Assembly: GCF_001414055.1 (NCBI RefSeq)
Contig: NZ_CP013002.1
Span: 2,666,001-2,730,000 of the forward strand
Direction of reading: 5' to 3'
Origin: Caulobacter henricii
GTDB lineage: Bacteria; Pseudomonadota; Alphaproteobacteria; Caulobacterales; Caulobacteraceae
DNA length: 64,000 nt
Within the stretch, counting starts at the first letter, position 1. Each line of letters starts with the position of its first letter. The notes under the pieces are model-generated. The model searched no databases. It was not told the DNA's origin and was given only the letters and a program-made list of their open reading frames with translations. Shown here one piece after another: positions 15,634-26,099 of the stretch. Position numbers and translations under genes: made by a program.

Positions 15634-17922
15634 ATGGATGACCTGATCTCCGACTTCCTGACCGAGGCCAATGAGAGCCTTGAGGTCATCGACATCGAGC
15701 TCGTCCGCTTTGAGGGCCATCCGGGTGACCGGCCGGCGCTCGACAAGATCTTCCGGCTTGTCCACACCCTGAAGGGCACCTGCGGCTTCCTTGGGCTGGG
15801 TCGACTGGAATCCCTGGCCCATGCCGGCGAGACCCTGCTGGGTCGCTTCCGGGACGGCAAGCTGCAGGTCAGCGGCGAGGCCGTCACCCTGGTTCTAAGG
15901 TCGATCGACCGCATCAAGTTGGTGATCGACGGCCTGGGCGCCACAGGTACGGAACCGGCCGGTGATGACAGCGACCTGATCGCGGCCCTGGAAGCCATGG
16001 CGATGGGCGCGCCTGGCGTCGAGACGCCCGCGTCGGCGCCTGAGCCTGAGCCCGAGCAACAGGTCGAGGGCTATGACCCTGTTCTGGGCCGCGCCCTACG
16101 CCCGGGTGAAGTCTCTACGGCGGACCTCGACGCGGCCTTCGCCGCGGCGGAAGGTCCGGTCGATTCTGCCCCCCCTGCCCTGACCGAGCCCTCAGCAGCG
16201 ATAGCTGATCCGCGGCCGGTGGGCACGGTCGAAGAAGACGCCGCGCCAATCGCCGCGACCCAGTCGATCCGGGTCGGGGTCGACGTCCTCGAAGACATGA
16301 TGACCCTGGTCTCCGAGCTGGTCCTGACCCGCAACCAGCTTCTGCAGATCAATCGGGGCCGGACCGACGACAGTTTCTCGCCGCCCCTGCAGCGGCTCTC
16401 GACGATCACCGGAGAACTGCAGGACAGCGTCATGAAGACGCGGATGCAGCCGATCGGCCAGGCCTGGAAGAAGCTGCCGCGGATCATTCGCGACCTGGCC
16501 AACGAACTCGACAAAAAGATCGACCTTGTTCTCGAGGGCGAGGCCACAGAACTCGACCGCCAGGTCCTTGAGCAGATCCGTGACCCCCTGACCCACATGG
16601 TCCGCAACTCAGCGGATCATGGACTCGAAGGCCCGGCAGACCGCCGGACGGCGGGCAAGGCTGAGACCGGGACGATCCACCTTTCCGCCTATCATGAAGG
16701 CGGCTCGATCGTGATCCGGCTGCGCGATGACGGCCGCGGTCTGGATACGGCCCGGATTCGCGAAAAGGCGATCGAAAAGGGGCTGCTGACCCGCAGCGAC
16801 GCAGAGGCGCTCAGCGAAAGCCAGGTCCACCGCCTGATCTTCGCGCCGGGCTTCTCGACCGCCGCCGCCATCACCAATGTCTCCGGCCGCGGCGTCGGCA
16901 TGGACGTGGTGCGCAGCAACATCGAGCAGATCGGCGGTCAGATCGATCTGCAGTCGACCTTTGGCTCCGGCTGCACGGTCACCATCAAGATCCCCCTGAC
17001 CCTGGCCATCATCTCGGCCCTGATCGTCGGGGCCAGTGGCGAGCGTTTCGCCGTGCCCCAGGGCGCGGTGCTCGAGCTGATCAAGATTGGCGACGGTGCC
17101 GAGCACCGGACCGAGGTCATCGAACAGGTTCGCATGGTCCGGTTGCGGGAAGAACTCGTGCCGCTGATCGACCTGGGCGCTGAACTGGGCCTGCCCCAGA
17201 CCTCACAGCCGAACTTCGTGATGATCATGAAGGTGGGAAGCCACCGCTTCGGGGTCATGGTCGAGGAAGTCATCGATACTGAAGAGATCGTTGTCAAACC
17301 TTTGGCCAGCGTGCTGCGCGGCATCTCGGTCTTCTCAGGCGCGACCCTCCTGGGCGACGGCTCGGTCGTGCTGATCATCGAGCCTAATGGCCTCGCTCAG
17401 CGGGCTGGCGAGATGCCTCTGGCGGCAAGGCGGGCGATCGACGCCGCCGCAACCAATGACGATGACGCCAAGATCGAGCGCAAGACCATGCTGCTGGTCC
17501 GTGTCGGGTCCGGTGCCCTCAAGGCGGTTGAGCTGGGCCAGATCACCCGGCTTGAACATGTGCCGGTCGGTGAGTTGCAACACCTCGGCTCGCGCGCGGC
17601 CCTGCAGTATCGTGGCAAACTGATGCCGGTGCTGTGCGTCGATGAGGATCAACGCCTCAAGACAGAGGGCGTCCAGCCCATGCTGGTTGTCGCCGGCATG
17701 CTCTACACCATGGGACTGGCCGTTGATCGCATCGTCGATGTGGTCGAGACCCCCGTGACGATCGAGCTGAGCCCGACCAAGACCGGCATCATCGGCACGG
17801 CCCTGATCAATGGTCGGGCTACCGAGATCATCGACCTTGACCATTTCATGATCATGGCCCTGGCAGAGCATGCCCGGACCGGACCGGCCAGCCAGGCAGG
17901 TCAAGCCCAGGAGGCGGCATGA
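15634..17922 (+). CDS. cheA: Chemotaxis histidine kinase CheA with two CheW-like domains
   Basis: 762 residues. An Hpt domain (1-105) has the phospho-accepting His44 in LVHTLKGTCGF. An acidic, Pro/Ala-rich linker (about 110-210) shows no recognisable CheY-binding P2 domain. The dimerisation helices follow at about 215-275. The ATPase has HMVRNSADHG, DDGRGLD and GRGVGMDVVRSNI. A CheW-like regulatory domain follows (about 450-600), and then a second one (about 615-745; KTMLLVRVGSGALKAVELGQ onwards). Most CheA proteins end after the first. The last codons overlap the cheW ATG by four bases. The enzyme passes phosphate to CheY and CheB in the downstream genes. Confidence 0.95.
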   Translation: MDDLISDFLTEANESLEVIDIELVRFEGHPGDRPALDKIFRLVHTLKGTCGFLGLGRLESLAHAGETLLGRFRDGKLQVSGEAVTLVLRSIDRIKLVIDGLGATGTEPAGDDSDLIAALEAMAMGAPGVETPASAPEPEPEQQVEGYDPVLGRALRPGEVSTADLDAAFAAAEGPVDSAPPALTEPSAAIADPRPVGTVEEDAAPIAATQSIRVGVDVLEDMMTLVSELVLTRNQLLQINRGRTDDSFSPPLQRLSTITGELQDSVMKTRMQPIGQAWKKLPRIIRDLANELDKKIDLVLEGEATELDRQVLEQIRDPLTHMVRNSADHGLEGPADRRTAGKAETGTIHLSAYHEGGSIVIRLRDDGRGLDTARIREKAIEKGLLTRSDAEALSESQVHRLIFAPGFSTAAAITNVSGRGVGMDVVRSNIEQIGGQIDLQSTFGSGCTVTIKIPLTLAIISALIVGASGERFAVPQGAVLELIKIGDGAEHRTEVIEQVRMVRLREELVPLIDLGAELGLPQTSQPNFVMIMKVGSHRFGVMVEEVIDTEEIVVKPLASVLRGISVFSGATLLGDGSVVLIIEPNGLAQRAGEMPLAARRAIDAAATNDDDAKIERKTMLLVRVGSGALKAVELGQITRLEHVPVGELQHLGSRAALQYRGKLMPVLCVDEDQRLKTEGVQPMLVVAGMLYTMGLAVDRIVDVVETPVTIELSPTKTGIIGTALINGRATEIIDLDHFMIMALAEHARTGPASQAGQAQEAA

Positions 17923-18368
17923 GCGTTCGCGACTATGTGACCGTCCGCGTCGGCGGCCATCTGTTCGGGATCGAAGCGCTGTCGATCCAGGACGTTTTCT
18001 ATCCCCGCAACATCACGCCGGTTCCCCTGGCGGCCCACGAGATCCTGGGTGTGCTGAACCTGCGCGGCCGGATCGTGACGGCCGTCTGTGCTCGCCGGCG
18101 GCTGGGACTTCAGCCCCGCGAGGCCGGTGCGCCGGAGCCCAAGGCGGTCGGGATCGAGGTCGGCGGTGACAATTACGGCCTGATCGTCGACCAGGTCGAA
18201 TCCGTGATGAAACTGGACTCTGACGAGATGATCCCGCCCCCCGACAACCTGCCTCCGCGCTGGGCAGAAATCATTCCGGGCGTCTTCAGATTGCCGGACT
18301 CCCTCCTGGTGATTTTTGATGCGCCGCGACTACTGACGGCGGGCCTGCAATTGGGAGTTGCCGCATGA
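17919..18368 (+). CDS. cheW: Chemotaxis coupling protein CheW
   Basis: A 149-residue CheW domain (VTVRVGGHLFGIEALSIQDV, LGVLNLRGRIVTAV, GLIVDQVESVM) and no other domain. It bridges receptors and CheA in the cytoplasmic array. Both ends overlap neighbours by ATGA (cheA before, cheY after), so its production is coupled to theirs. The loop that contacts CheA carries the usual NLRGR motif. Confidence 0.93.
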   Translation: MSVRDYVTVRVGGHLFGIEALSIQDVFYPRNITPVPLAAHEILGVLNLRGRIVTAVCARRRLGLQPREAGAPEPKAVGIEVGGDNYGLIVDQVESVMKLDSDEMIPPPDNLPPRWAEIIPGVFRLPDSLLVIFDAPRLLTAGLQLGVAA

Positions 18369-18733
18369 CCCGGTTCTTGGTGGTGGACGACAGTGGGGTG
18401 ATCCGCAAGGTGGCCCGGCGGATGCTTGAGTCCCTGGGCTATGCCGTGAATGAAGCGGTCGACGGCGAAGACGCCCTGCAGGCCTGCCTCGGCGATATGC
18501 CCGACGCGGTGCTGCTGGACTGGAACATGCCAAATATGGATGGCCTGACCTTCCTGGAAGCCCTCAGAGCGTCGCCGAACGGAACCCGTCCGAAGGTGCT
18601 GTTCTGCACCACGGAAAGCGACTTCGACCACATCGCCGCCGCCATGGAAAAGGGCGCGGACGAGTATCTGTTCAAGCCCTTTGACCAGTCGACCCTGGAG
18701 AGCAAGCTGTCCATGACCGGGATCGCTCCGTGA
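18365..18733 (+). CDS. cheY: CheY-like response regulator of the che operon
   Basis: A 122-residue single receiver domain: FLVVDDSGVIRK acidic pocket, phospho-Asp in VLLDWNMPNMDG, CTTESDFDH and Lys in YLFKPFDQ. It overlaps cheW and cheB by four bases each. It is distinct from the cheY next to cheZ. Alphaproteobacterial clusters often carry several CheY proteins, some acting as phosphate sinks or on other outputs, so direct motor binding should not be assumed. Confidence 0.92.
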   Translation: MTRFLVVDDSGVIRKVARRMLESLGYAVNEAVDGEDALQACLGDMPDAVLLDWNMPNMDGLTFLEALRASPNGTRPKVLFCTTESDFDHIAAAMEKGADEYLFKPFDQSTLESKLSMTGIAP

Positions 18734-19856
18734 CGATACAGCCAAACCCTGCCGTTGCCCGAAGCGACCGTGTCAGGGTCATGATTGTCGACGATTCTGC
18801 GGTCGTTCGGGGCATGGTCTCGCGATGGCTGGACGCACGGGCCGACATCGTCGTCGTTGCCATGGCGGTCGACGGACTACAGGCCCTGAAGAAGCTTGAA
18901 GAACACGAGATCGATGTCTGTGTCCTCGACATCGAAATGCCCAACATGTCGGGCCTGGAGGCCCTGCCGAAGCTTCTGGCCCTTCGCCCGCGGCTGAAGA
19001 TCATCATGGCCTCGACCCTGTCGGAGCGCGGGGCGGAAATCACCCTTCGGGCGCTGAGTCTCGGAGCGACCGACTTTATCCCCAAGCCCTCGACCAGCCG
19101 GATCGGCGGCGCGGAAGCCTATCAACGCGACCTGATCGAGAAGATCGTCCAGCTCGGCCGCCGGCACACGCCGGCGATCGAGCGGCCCATCAAGTCCTAT
19201 CTGACGTCAAAGACCGAGCCGGTGCTCGCTCCCCCCCCCGTACGCAATGACCCGCGCCCGAGCCGCAAGGTCCGGCTGGAGGCCCTGGTTGTGGCCGCCT
19301 CCACCGGCGGCCCCCGGCCCTGCGCGAAGTTGTGTCCGGTCTTGGAGCTCACTGGCGCGGTCCGATCCTGATCGCCCAGCACATGCCGCAGGGCTTTACC
19401 AGGGCCCTCGCCCAGATGATTGGACGGGTGACGCCGATGACCGTCAAGGAAGGCGAGCACGGGGAACCAGTGACCGATGGCGTGATCTATATCGCGCCGG
19501 GCGGGTTCCACATGATCGTCGAGCGCGGCCGGGACGGCACGCCGACCATTCAGCTCAATCAGGGTCCCGAGGTACACTGGTGCCGTCCGGCGGCCGATCC
19601 TCTGTTTATCAGCGCCGCCGAGGTCTGGGGCGGGGCGGTGGCCGGTATGGTGCTGACCGGCATGGGTCATGACGGCCGCGACGGGGCACGGGCCCTGACG
19701 GAGCGTGGCGGACCAGTCCTCGTTCAGGACGAGGCCAGCAGCGTCGTCTGGGGGATGCCGGGGTCCGTTATCCATGCGGGCGTGCCCGCCGAAATCCATC
19801 CTTTATCGGCCCTGGCGCCGCAATTTCTGCAGTGGACACGAGTGGGAACGGCATGA
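18730..19856 (+). pseudogene. cheB: Chemotaxis methylesterase CheB, interrupted by a one-base frameshift
   Basis: The first frame (18730-19371) encodes a receiver (VMIVDDSAVVRG, VCVLDIEMPNMSG, FIPKPS), a linker and the start of the methylesterase with its active-site motif VVAASTGGPR. Directly after this the frame goes wrong and stops at 19371. The second frame (from about 19317 to 19856) continues the same domain: ALREVVSGLG, then the catalytic histidine in IAQHMPQGFT and aspartate in GMGHDGRDGARAL. Adding one G at about 19316 (CCCCGG to CCCCGGG) restores a single protein of about 375 residues. It is either a sequencing/assembly error or a real mutation. A GTG at 19332 could start the second part alone, but that part would lack the catalytic Ser. 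Confidence 0.88.
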
Positions 19857-20686
19857 GCACTCCAGATCTCAAGCATTTCAGGGACCTGCTGCAGTCACGG
19901 ACCGGGATCGTTCTGGACGCCAGCAAGGGCTATCTGATCAATACCCGGCTGGCCTCGGTCGCCGGGACGAGCGGCTATGAAACCGTCGATGCCCTGCTGG
20001 CGGACATCCGCAAGGCCCCGGTCGAGCGGATCGTCGAGGCAGCGATCGACGCCATGACGACCAACGAGACGCTGTTCTTTCGCGATCAGAAGCCGTTCGA
20101 TCTGCTGCGGCGCACCTTCGTCGACCTTGGCCGCAATCGGCGCGGGCCGATCCGGCTCTGGAGCGCCGCCTGTTCGACCGGCCAGGAGCCCTATTCCATC
20201 GCCATGCTCTGGCAGGAGGTGGCTCATCTGCTGCCCGGCGTGAGCCTCGAAATCATGGCGACGGATCTGTCGCGCGAATGTCTGGCCAAGGCCCAGGCCG
20301 GGATCTATTCGGGCTTCGAAGTGCAGCGGGGCCTGCCGGTCCAGAAACTGATGAAGCACTTTGAACGGGTGGGCGAAAGCTGGCAGATCAAGGGCGATGT
20401 GCGCAGCGCGGTAACCTGGCGGCGCTTCAATCTGCTCGATAATCCCAGCCATCTGGGCCGGTTTGACATCGTGTTCTGCCGCAATGTGCTGATCTATTTT
20501 GACACCAGCACGCGCAAGGCGATCCTCGAACGCATTGCCGGCCAGGTCGTCGATGATGGCTATCTTGTCCTGGGTGCCTCCGAAACGGTGATGGGCGTCA
20601 CCAACGCCTTCCAGGCGGGCCCTGACGCCGGACTCTACCTGAAGACTTCCGCCACCCGCCCGGCAGCGGCCCGACTGACGGCCTAG
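19853..20686 (+). CDS. cheR: Chemotaxis protein methyltransferase CheR
   Basis: 277 residues from the ATG at 19853, which overlaps the cheB stop (ATGA); an upstream GTG at 19832 is not needed. An N-terminal helical domain with LINTRL and TNETLFFRDQKPF precedes the SAM-binding domain: RLWSAACSTGQEPYSIAM, ATDLSRECL and FDIVFCRNVLIYFD. CheR adds methyl groups to receptor glutamates using S-adenosylmethionine, opposing CheB. There is no C-terminal pentapeptide-binding insertion loop obvious by eye. Last gene of the cheAWYBR operon and convergent with the hybrid kinase. Confidence 0.94.
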   Translation: MSTPDLKHFRDLLQSRTGIVLDASKGYLINTRLASVAGTSGYETVDALLADIRKAPVERIVEAAIDAMTTNETLFFRDQKPFDLLRRTFVDLGRNRRGPIRLWSAACSTGQEPYSIAMLWQEVAHLLPGVSLEIMATDLSRECLAKAQAGIYSGFEVQRGLPVQKLMKHFERVGESWQIKGDVRSAVTWRRFNLLDNPSHLGRFDIVFCRNVLIYFDTSTRKAILERIAGQVVDDGYLVLGASETVMGVTNAFQAGPDAGLYLKTSATRPAAARLTA

Positions 20687-20702
20687 GCCTCAGCGCCGGT
20701 GC

Positions 20703-20728
20703 CGGTGCCGGCGCTGGTGCCGGCACCG
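20703..20728. terminator. GC hairpin between convergent cheR and hybrid kinase genes
   Basis: A perfect 10-bp inverted repeat, CGGTGCCGGC / GCCGGCACCG, with a 6-base loop, embedded in a short GCCGGT-type repeat run. It lies in the 59-base gap between two converging stops, so it may end both transcripts. No T tract is present on either strand. Confidence 0.45.
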
Positions 20729-20745
20729 CACTCCCAAGCGAGATA

Positions 20746-23700
20746 TCAGGCCGACCGCATGGCGGCGAAGGGTTCAGGATCGAGTGCGGCACTGATCGCG
20801 CCCAACAGGCTGTTGGTCGAAATCGGCTTCAGCAAGCGGCCTTCGAACAGGCCGGCCTGGGAGTCCGGCAAGGCGGCGGCATCGGCTGAGCACAGGACCA
20901 TCGGGGAAAATCGATTGGGTCCGTTGCCGGAGCGGATGGCCTGGGCCGTGTTCACGCCGGACAGGCCCGGCATATGCCAGTCCATCAGGATCAGGTCATA
21001 GGGCTGGGCGTCTGCCGCTATGATGGCCTCATGGCCGCCGGCGACCGCATCCACCGCCATGCCCAGAGGCTGCAGCATCAGGCTGATGACCTCGGCGATC
21101 CTTCTCTGGTCGTCAACCACCAGGACCTTCAAACCGGTCGGCAAAACCGGAGTCTCTGCTTCCTCGCTCAGTCGCGAGGCATCACACGCAGGAGCCGGAA
21201 GTTCGAACCAGAAGGTCGAGCCCTGGCCCTCAACACTGTCGACCCCGATCTCGCCGCCCATGGCCTCGACCAGGCCCCGGCAGATCGCCAGACCCAGGCC
21301 CGTACCGCCAAAGCGTCGTGAAATGGAGCCATCCACCTGCGAGAACCGCAGGAACAGTCGCGAAATCTGTTCAGGCGAAATGCCGATCCCGCTGTCGGTG
21401 ACCGCCAGCCGCAAACGGCCGGTCTGCAGATCATGGGTCGCCACCAGCGAGACCTGGCCGGTCTGGGTAAACTTGATGGCATTGCCGACCAGATTGACCA
21501 GCACCTGCCGGATCCGCTTGGCGTCGCACAGCACGAAGGGCGGCAAGGCGTCGAGACCGTCACCGCGAAGATCGAGCCCCTTCTGTACCGCCTGGCCCTG
21601 CAACAGGTCCAGGGTCTCGGTGATGATCGGGCCAACAGCTGTGGCTTCGGACAGGATCTGGATCTCGCCGGCCTCGATCTTGGAGAAGTCCAGAATGTCA
21701 TTGATCGTCGACAACAGGGTCCTGCCGCCGGCGGCGATACGGTCGGCGGCAAGGCGCACCCGGTCGGACAGCTCTTGCTCGCCCTGAATCTGTTGCGAAT
21801 AGCCGATCACGCTGGTCAGGGGCGTGCGCAGTTCATGGCTCATATTGGCCAGGAACTCGGCCTTGGCCGCCGCTGCGGCCTCGGCCTGGTGGCGGGCCCT
21901 GATCAGGTTCTCCTCCATCTCGCGGCGCTCGGAGACATCGCGGAACGTCGAGTTGACCAGAACGGTCTGGCCGGAGTCGTCCTTGACGAGGGAGGGGCTA
22001 CCCTCCAGCCAGACATAGTCACCCGCCTTGGTCCGGACGCGGGACTCGCCATGCCCGGTCGGCTTGGCACCGGTGTTCTGAAAATGGGACTGAGCCGTGC
22101 TTATCGAAGCCGCAAGATCGTCGGGATGGACAAACTCGAACATTCGCCGCCCGACCAGCTCATCCGGCCGGTAGCCGAGATTGATCGCCGAAGGCGAGGC
22201 ATAGCGGATCACCCCGTCGACCCCGAACTGCAGGGTCAAATCGCGGGCGCCGTCTGCCAGAATGCGATAGCGGCGCTCGCTGGCCTCGGCCTCTAGCAGG
22301 GCTTGGCGCGTCTCCTCATGGGCCAGGGTCAGGGCGGACTCGAAGGCCTTGCGCTCGGTGATGTCGCGCGAGACGTCGATGAACTCCTTCAGCTTGCCGG
22401 TCCTTGAATCCCAAACCGCAAAGGGCCGGGACTCCATGACGCGATAGTCGCCTGTCTGATTTCGGATCCGCGACTCGACCGGTTCCAGACGAACCCCGGG
22501 CTCGGCGGCCAGACGCGCATAGTATTCCGCCAGACGGGGGACATCCTCCGGATGCATGAATTCGCTGGTATAATGACCAACCAGATCCTCGGGCTCGAAG
22601 CCGAGGATATCCTGAACGACCGGGGAGACAGCCAGGGTCCGGCCATTGGGGGCGAGGCGCATGATGATGTCGCGCGACCCCTCGATCAGCAGCCGAAACT
22701 GCTCGTCACGCTCGGCCAGGGCCTGCTCGGCCCGCTTGCGCGCCGTGATGTCCCGGATCGCATGGACCAACTCCACGATCTTGTTCGAGACGGGATCCCG
22801 CAGGACACGAGGGTGAGTCTCGATCCAGATCACCTCGCCGTCCTTGCGGACCATACGATACTCGGCGACCAACTCGTCGTTCTTGATCTGGCCGCTCAGG
22901 AGGGGCGCAAACTGGCTCACCGTCCTGGACTGATCGTCAGGATGGACCAGATGCAGCAGGTTGCGACCCTTGAGGTCCTCAATGGCAAATCCCAGCACGC
23001 GCTCGCAGGCCATCGAGACGTAGGAGATGATGCCGTCGGGTCCGCAGACGACGATCATGTCGTTGCTGTTTTCGGCGATGCGACGGTAGTGGGCTTCGCT
23101 CAGGGCCAGTTTTTCACGCATGGCCCGGCTGTCGGTCATGTCCTGAGCAACGCCGCTGACCCGGATCAGCTCACCGGTCGAGGAGGTCTGGCCTGCCAGG
23201 GACGAGGTCAGGTAACGGACCTCGCCATCGGCTCGGCGAACGCGATAGTCACAGGAAATGACCTTGTCCGGCAGGATGGCGACCTGGTTGATCGCGGCCT
23301 CGATGACCGCAATGTCGTCCGGGTGAATCTGGGAATAGAGACTGCTGAGGTCCTCGACCGGCTTGGCGGGGTCTGAGCCGTGCAGCCGATGAATGGCCGG
23401 GGAGCCTTCCCATACGCCGCTTTCCAGATCGTAGGACCATTTGCCGACCCCCAGCAGGCGCTCGGCGCTGGTCAGCTGGATCTCAGCCACATTCAGGCGT
23501 GACTCGGCGATGCGCATCGCCAGCAACACCCCGAGACTCGCGGCGACTTCGGTCAGAATGGCCTTGGCCCGGCTGCTGATCGATCGCCGGGGCACCTCGT
23601 CAATGGCATAGAGCGCGGCCAGAAAGACACCCTGCTCGTCGTGGATGGCGGCCGCCGTCAGGGAACCGCTCTTTGCCGCCGCCCGCTCGACCAGCGTGCC

Positions 23701-23904
23701 GTCAGCGTCGAGGCCCATGGCCAACAGTCCGTCTGTTCGCTTCAACCGGGCGATCAGGGCTTTGTCCCGCACTGAGGCCGACTCTTCGGGCCAGGCCAGC
23801 CCGATTATGTTCTGGTCGAGGATGCGGGCGACCCCCCGCAGGACCATGGTCAGGCGCGGGTCGCCCTTGGCACCGGGCGTCTGGATTCGGCGTTCAGCGG
23901 TCAT
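20746..23904 (-). CDS. Multi-PAS hybrid sensor histidine kinase with C-terminal receiver
   Basis: 1052 residues, no membrane segment seen. A GAF-like N-terminal domain (1-160) is followed by four PAS/PAC units (about 165-290, 295-420, 420-545, 555-680). Then come HisKA with [13 protein letters not shown] (His near 691), the ATPase ([34 protein letters not shown]) and a receiver (VLVVDDQRR, phospho-Asp in [11 protein letters not shown] near 973, LLKPIS). It autophosphorylates and passes phosphate to its own receiver; a downstream Hpt protein is not visible here. The ATG overlaps the stop of the upstream receptor gene by four bases, an unusual receptor-kinase coupling. Confidence 0.92.
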   Translation of the reverse strand: MTAERRIQTPGAKGDPRLTMVLRGVARILDQNIIGLAWPEESASVRDKALIARLKRTDGLLAMGLDADGTLVERAAAKSGSLTAAAIHDEQGVFLAALYAIDEVPRRSISSRAKAILTEVAASLGVLLAMRIAESRLNVAEIQLTSAERLLGVGKWSYDLESGVWEGSPAIHRLHGSDPAKPVEDLSSLYSQIHPDDIAVIEAAINQVAILPDKVISCDYRVRRADGEVRYLTSSLAGQTSSTGELIRVSGVAQDMTDSRAMREKLALSEAHYRRIAENSNDMIVVCGPDGIISYVSMACERVLGFAIEDLKGRNLLHLVHPDDQSRTVSQFAPLLSGQIKNDELVAEYRMVRKDGEVIWIETHPRVLRDPVSNKIVELVHAIRDITARKRAEQALAERDEQFRLLIEGSRDIIMRLAPNGRTLAVSPVVQDILGFEPEDLVGHYTSEFMHPEDVPRLAEYYARLAAEPGVRLEPVESRIRNQTGDYRVMESRPFAVWDSRTGKLKEFIDVSRDITERKAFESALTLAHEETRQALLEAEASERRYRILADGARDLTLQFGVDGVIRYASPSAINLGYRPDELVGRRMFEFVHPDDLAASISTAQSHFQNTGAKPTGHGESRVRTKAGDYVWLEGSPSLVKDDSGQTVLVNSTFRDVSERREMEENLIRARHQAEAAAAAKAEFLANMSHELRTPLTSVIGYSQQIQGEQELSDRVRLAADRIAAGGRTLLSTINDILDFSKIEAGEIQILSEATAVGPIITETLDLLQGQAVQKGLDLRGDGLDALPPFVLCDAKRIRQVLVNLVGNAIKFTQTGQVSLVATHDLQTGRLRLAVTDSGIGISPEQISRLFLRFSQVDGSISRRFGGTGLGLAICRGLVEAMGGEIGVDSVEGQGSTFWFELPAPACDASRLSEEAETPVLPTGLKVLVVDDQRRIAEVISLMLQPLGMAVDAVAGGHEAIIAADAQPYDLILMDWHMPGLSGVNTAQAIRSGNGPNRFSPMVLCSADAAALPDSQAGLFEGRLLKPISTNSLLGAISAALDPEPFAAMRSA

Positions 23905-25847
23905 CCGAACAGCCGGTCAATCTCGTTCATGGCTTCAGTCTGCTCGGGGGTCTGGACTTCGCCCTTCTTCGGCTGCCCCCCGTCGCGGAATCGGCTGATC
24001 GAGGTCATGAGGCCGCTGGCCTCGCCCGCGAGGGACTGGCTGGCACCGGTGGCCTCGGCGACCATCGCGGCATTGTTGCGGGTGATCTCGTCAATCAGGG
24101 TCACCGCTCCATGAATGGCGCTGATGCTGTCGCTCTGCTTGCGGCTGGACGCGGAAATCCCCTCCACCAGCCCGTGGATCTGCATGACGTGGCCGACGAT
24201 CTCGGTCAGGACATGGCTGGTCTGGGACACCTGGTTGCCGCCGGCCGCCACCTCGGCATTGGCGCGGGTGACCAGGGCGCTGATCTCCTTGGCCGCCGAA
24301 GCCGAACGCTGGGCCAGGGCACGCACCTCCTGGGCCACCACGGCGAAGCCACGTCCGGACTCGCCGGCTCGCGCCGCCTCGACGCCGGCATTGAGCGCGA
24401 GGAGGTTGGTCTGGAAGGCGATCTCGTCGATCACCGTGCTGATCTTGCCGATCTGGCCCGATGAAGACTGGATGCGCGCCATGGCCTCAATGGCCCCGTC
24501 CATGACTGTGGTCGAGCGCTCGGCCGACTGCTTGGCGGTGGCGACGACGCTCAGGGCCTCGTCGGCGGTGCTGGTGGTGACCGCCACCTCCCGATGCAGG
24601 ATTTTCAGGGATTCCGCCGATTCCCGAACCGAGGTCGCCTGCTGTTCCGTGCGCGACGACAGCCGCTCGGCGGCCCGCGACAGCTCCGAGGCCCCGAAGC
24701 TGACCGCTTCGGTCGCCTCCAGGATCGAGCCCATCACGGTACCGAGCGCCTCCATGGAAGCGTTGAAGTCGATGCGCAGCTGGTCGAAGCCCGGCCCGAA
24801 GCGCTCGGTCATGCGGATCGACAGGTCGCCAACCGCCAGGCGCTCGAGCGCATCACCCAGCTGGTCGATGATCGCTGCGTGGTCGACCGACAGACGCTCG
24901 ACCTGCTCGGCCCGGGCCACCAGTTCCTGCTGATAGGACTTGATCTCGGCCTCGTCCGCCAGACGCGCCGTCTTGCGCTGCAGGGCGGCCTTCCGAAAGG
25001 TGTCGACCGAGCGCAGCATGCTGCCGATCTCGTCCCTGCGATCCAGAAACGGCGGCTCGATCTCGTACTGGCCCTCGGCGAGCCCGGCCATGTAGGTCGT
25101 GGTCTTGTGCAACGGGGCCAGCACCGTCCGGCGCAGATGCAGGATGATCAGCACGCTCACGATCAGGCCGACGCCGGCCAGGACCATGGCCTGCAGACGG
25201 GCCTGTTTCATCTGCTTGAGAACCGTTACCTCAATCGCTGCATGTTGGGCGGTGACGCGCTGCATCAGACTCTTGTGTTGCAGGCTGAGGCTGTCCAGGT
25301 CGTCCGTCAGGGCCAGGGCCGCCGTGTCGAAATCGGCCATCAGGGCATTGCCGGCAGAGGTGCCGTTGTTGACATAGGCCTGGGCCATGGTCACGCCGCT
25401 GGCATAATAGGCGTCAAACGCCGTTTGCGAGTTGGCAAGACGCTGGGCCAGTTCCGGAGCCTCCAGCTTCAGCGCCAGGGTGCGGGCCCGCGTCGCATCC
25501 TGGACGAAGCGCTGACGGAAAGCCTCGGCCTCGGCAAAGCCACTGTTCAGGCCGTCCTCGCCGCGCGTTGCCGCAATATCCTGCAGGAACTGCTGAACCT
25601 GGATGGCATCGAATTTCATCGCCGCGATGGACTGGTTCAGCTCGAACGTTGCCGTCGTAACCTGGGCATCGCGCTGGTTCTGCAGGTGCCTTTGGTTCAG
25701 GTCATGGCTCGCCGTCGCTGCCCACAGACCCGCGACCAGCACGATCAATCCGCCCATCAGGACGAGGGCGATCGACATGTCGCGGGCGATGCGTTTGCTG
25801 TCACCCTGCAGTCGCCTGGCCTTTTTCGCGGACAAGTCCATGTACAT
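23901..25847 (-). CDS. Methyl-accepting chemotaxis protein, membrane-bound
   Basis: 648 residues from the ATG at 25847; an ATG at 25841 and a GTG at 25859 are alternatives. A first membrane helix near 25-45 ([20 protein letters not shown]) and a helical periplasmic domain of about 170 residues precede a second helix near 220 ([19 protein letters not shown]). Then HAMP ([19 protein letters not shown]), a second HAMP-like unit and the signalling hairpin tip [20 protein letters not shown] follow. The periplasmic part is a four-helix-bundle type without a nameable ligand. It heads a two-gene operon with the hybrid kinase. Confidence 0.93.
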   Translation of the reverse strand: MYMDLSAKKARRLQGDSKRIARDMSIALVLMGGLIVLVAGLWAATASHDLNQRHLQNQRDAQVTTATFELNQSIAAMKFDAIQVQQFLQDIAATRGEDGLNSGFAEAEAFRQRFVQDATRARTLALKLEAPELAQRLANSQTAFDAYYASGVTMAQAYVNNGTSAGNALMADFDTAALALTDDLDSLSLQHKSLMQRVTAQHAAIEVTVLKQMKQARLQAMVLAGVGLIVSVLIILHLRRTVLAPLHKTTTYMAGLAEGQYEIEPPFLDRRDEIGSMLRSVDTFRKAALQRKTARLADEAEIKSYQQELVARAEQVERLSVDHAAIIDQLGDALERLAVGDLSIRMTERFGPGFDQLRIDFNASMEALGTVMGSILEATEAVSFGASELSRAAERLSSRTEQQATSVRESAESLKILHREVAVTTSTADEALSVVATAKQSAERSTTVMDGAIEAMARIQSSSGQIGKISTVIDEIAFQTNLLALNAGVEAARAGESGRGFAVVAQEVRALAQRSASAAKEISALVTRANAEVAAGGNQVSQTSHVLTEIVGHVMQIHGLVEGISASSRKQSDSISAIHGAVTLIDEITRNNAAMVAEATGASQSLAGEASGLMTSISRFRDGGQPKKGEVQTPEQTEAMNEIDRLFG

Positions 25848-26099
25848 CCCCAATCTCACTGAGGATCATGGTTGCCGAAACTTAACATGCGGGAAATGGG
25901 CTTCCCGACCGGCCCCAAACTGCGACAATTTGACTTGCTGCAACGATCTGCTCAATTCGGTTGGTGTTCGTGGTGCTTGGTCAGGTGCCATGCAAGGCAA
26001 GGCCCACAGGGGTTTTGACGATAGGGCGCTTGATCGTTAAATCCCGAGGTCTGGCTTTGGCTTTTGCTGCACAGCTTGGATCGACACGGGAGGGGCGCG

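Noticed and set aside
19311-19320. Programmed ribosomal frameshifting in cheB
   Set aside because: CCCCCGGCCC is not a standard slippery heptamer and no downstream pseudoknot is evident; a deletion or sequencing error is more likely.
20687-20745. GCCGGT repeats considered as a microsatellite or mobile-element end
   Set aside because: The run is short and forms a hairpin between two convergent stops; a terminator-like role is simpler.
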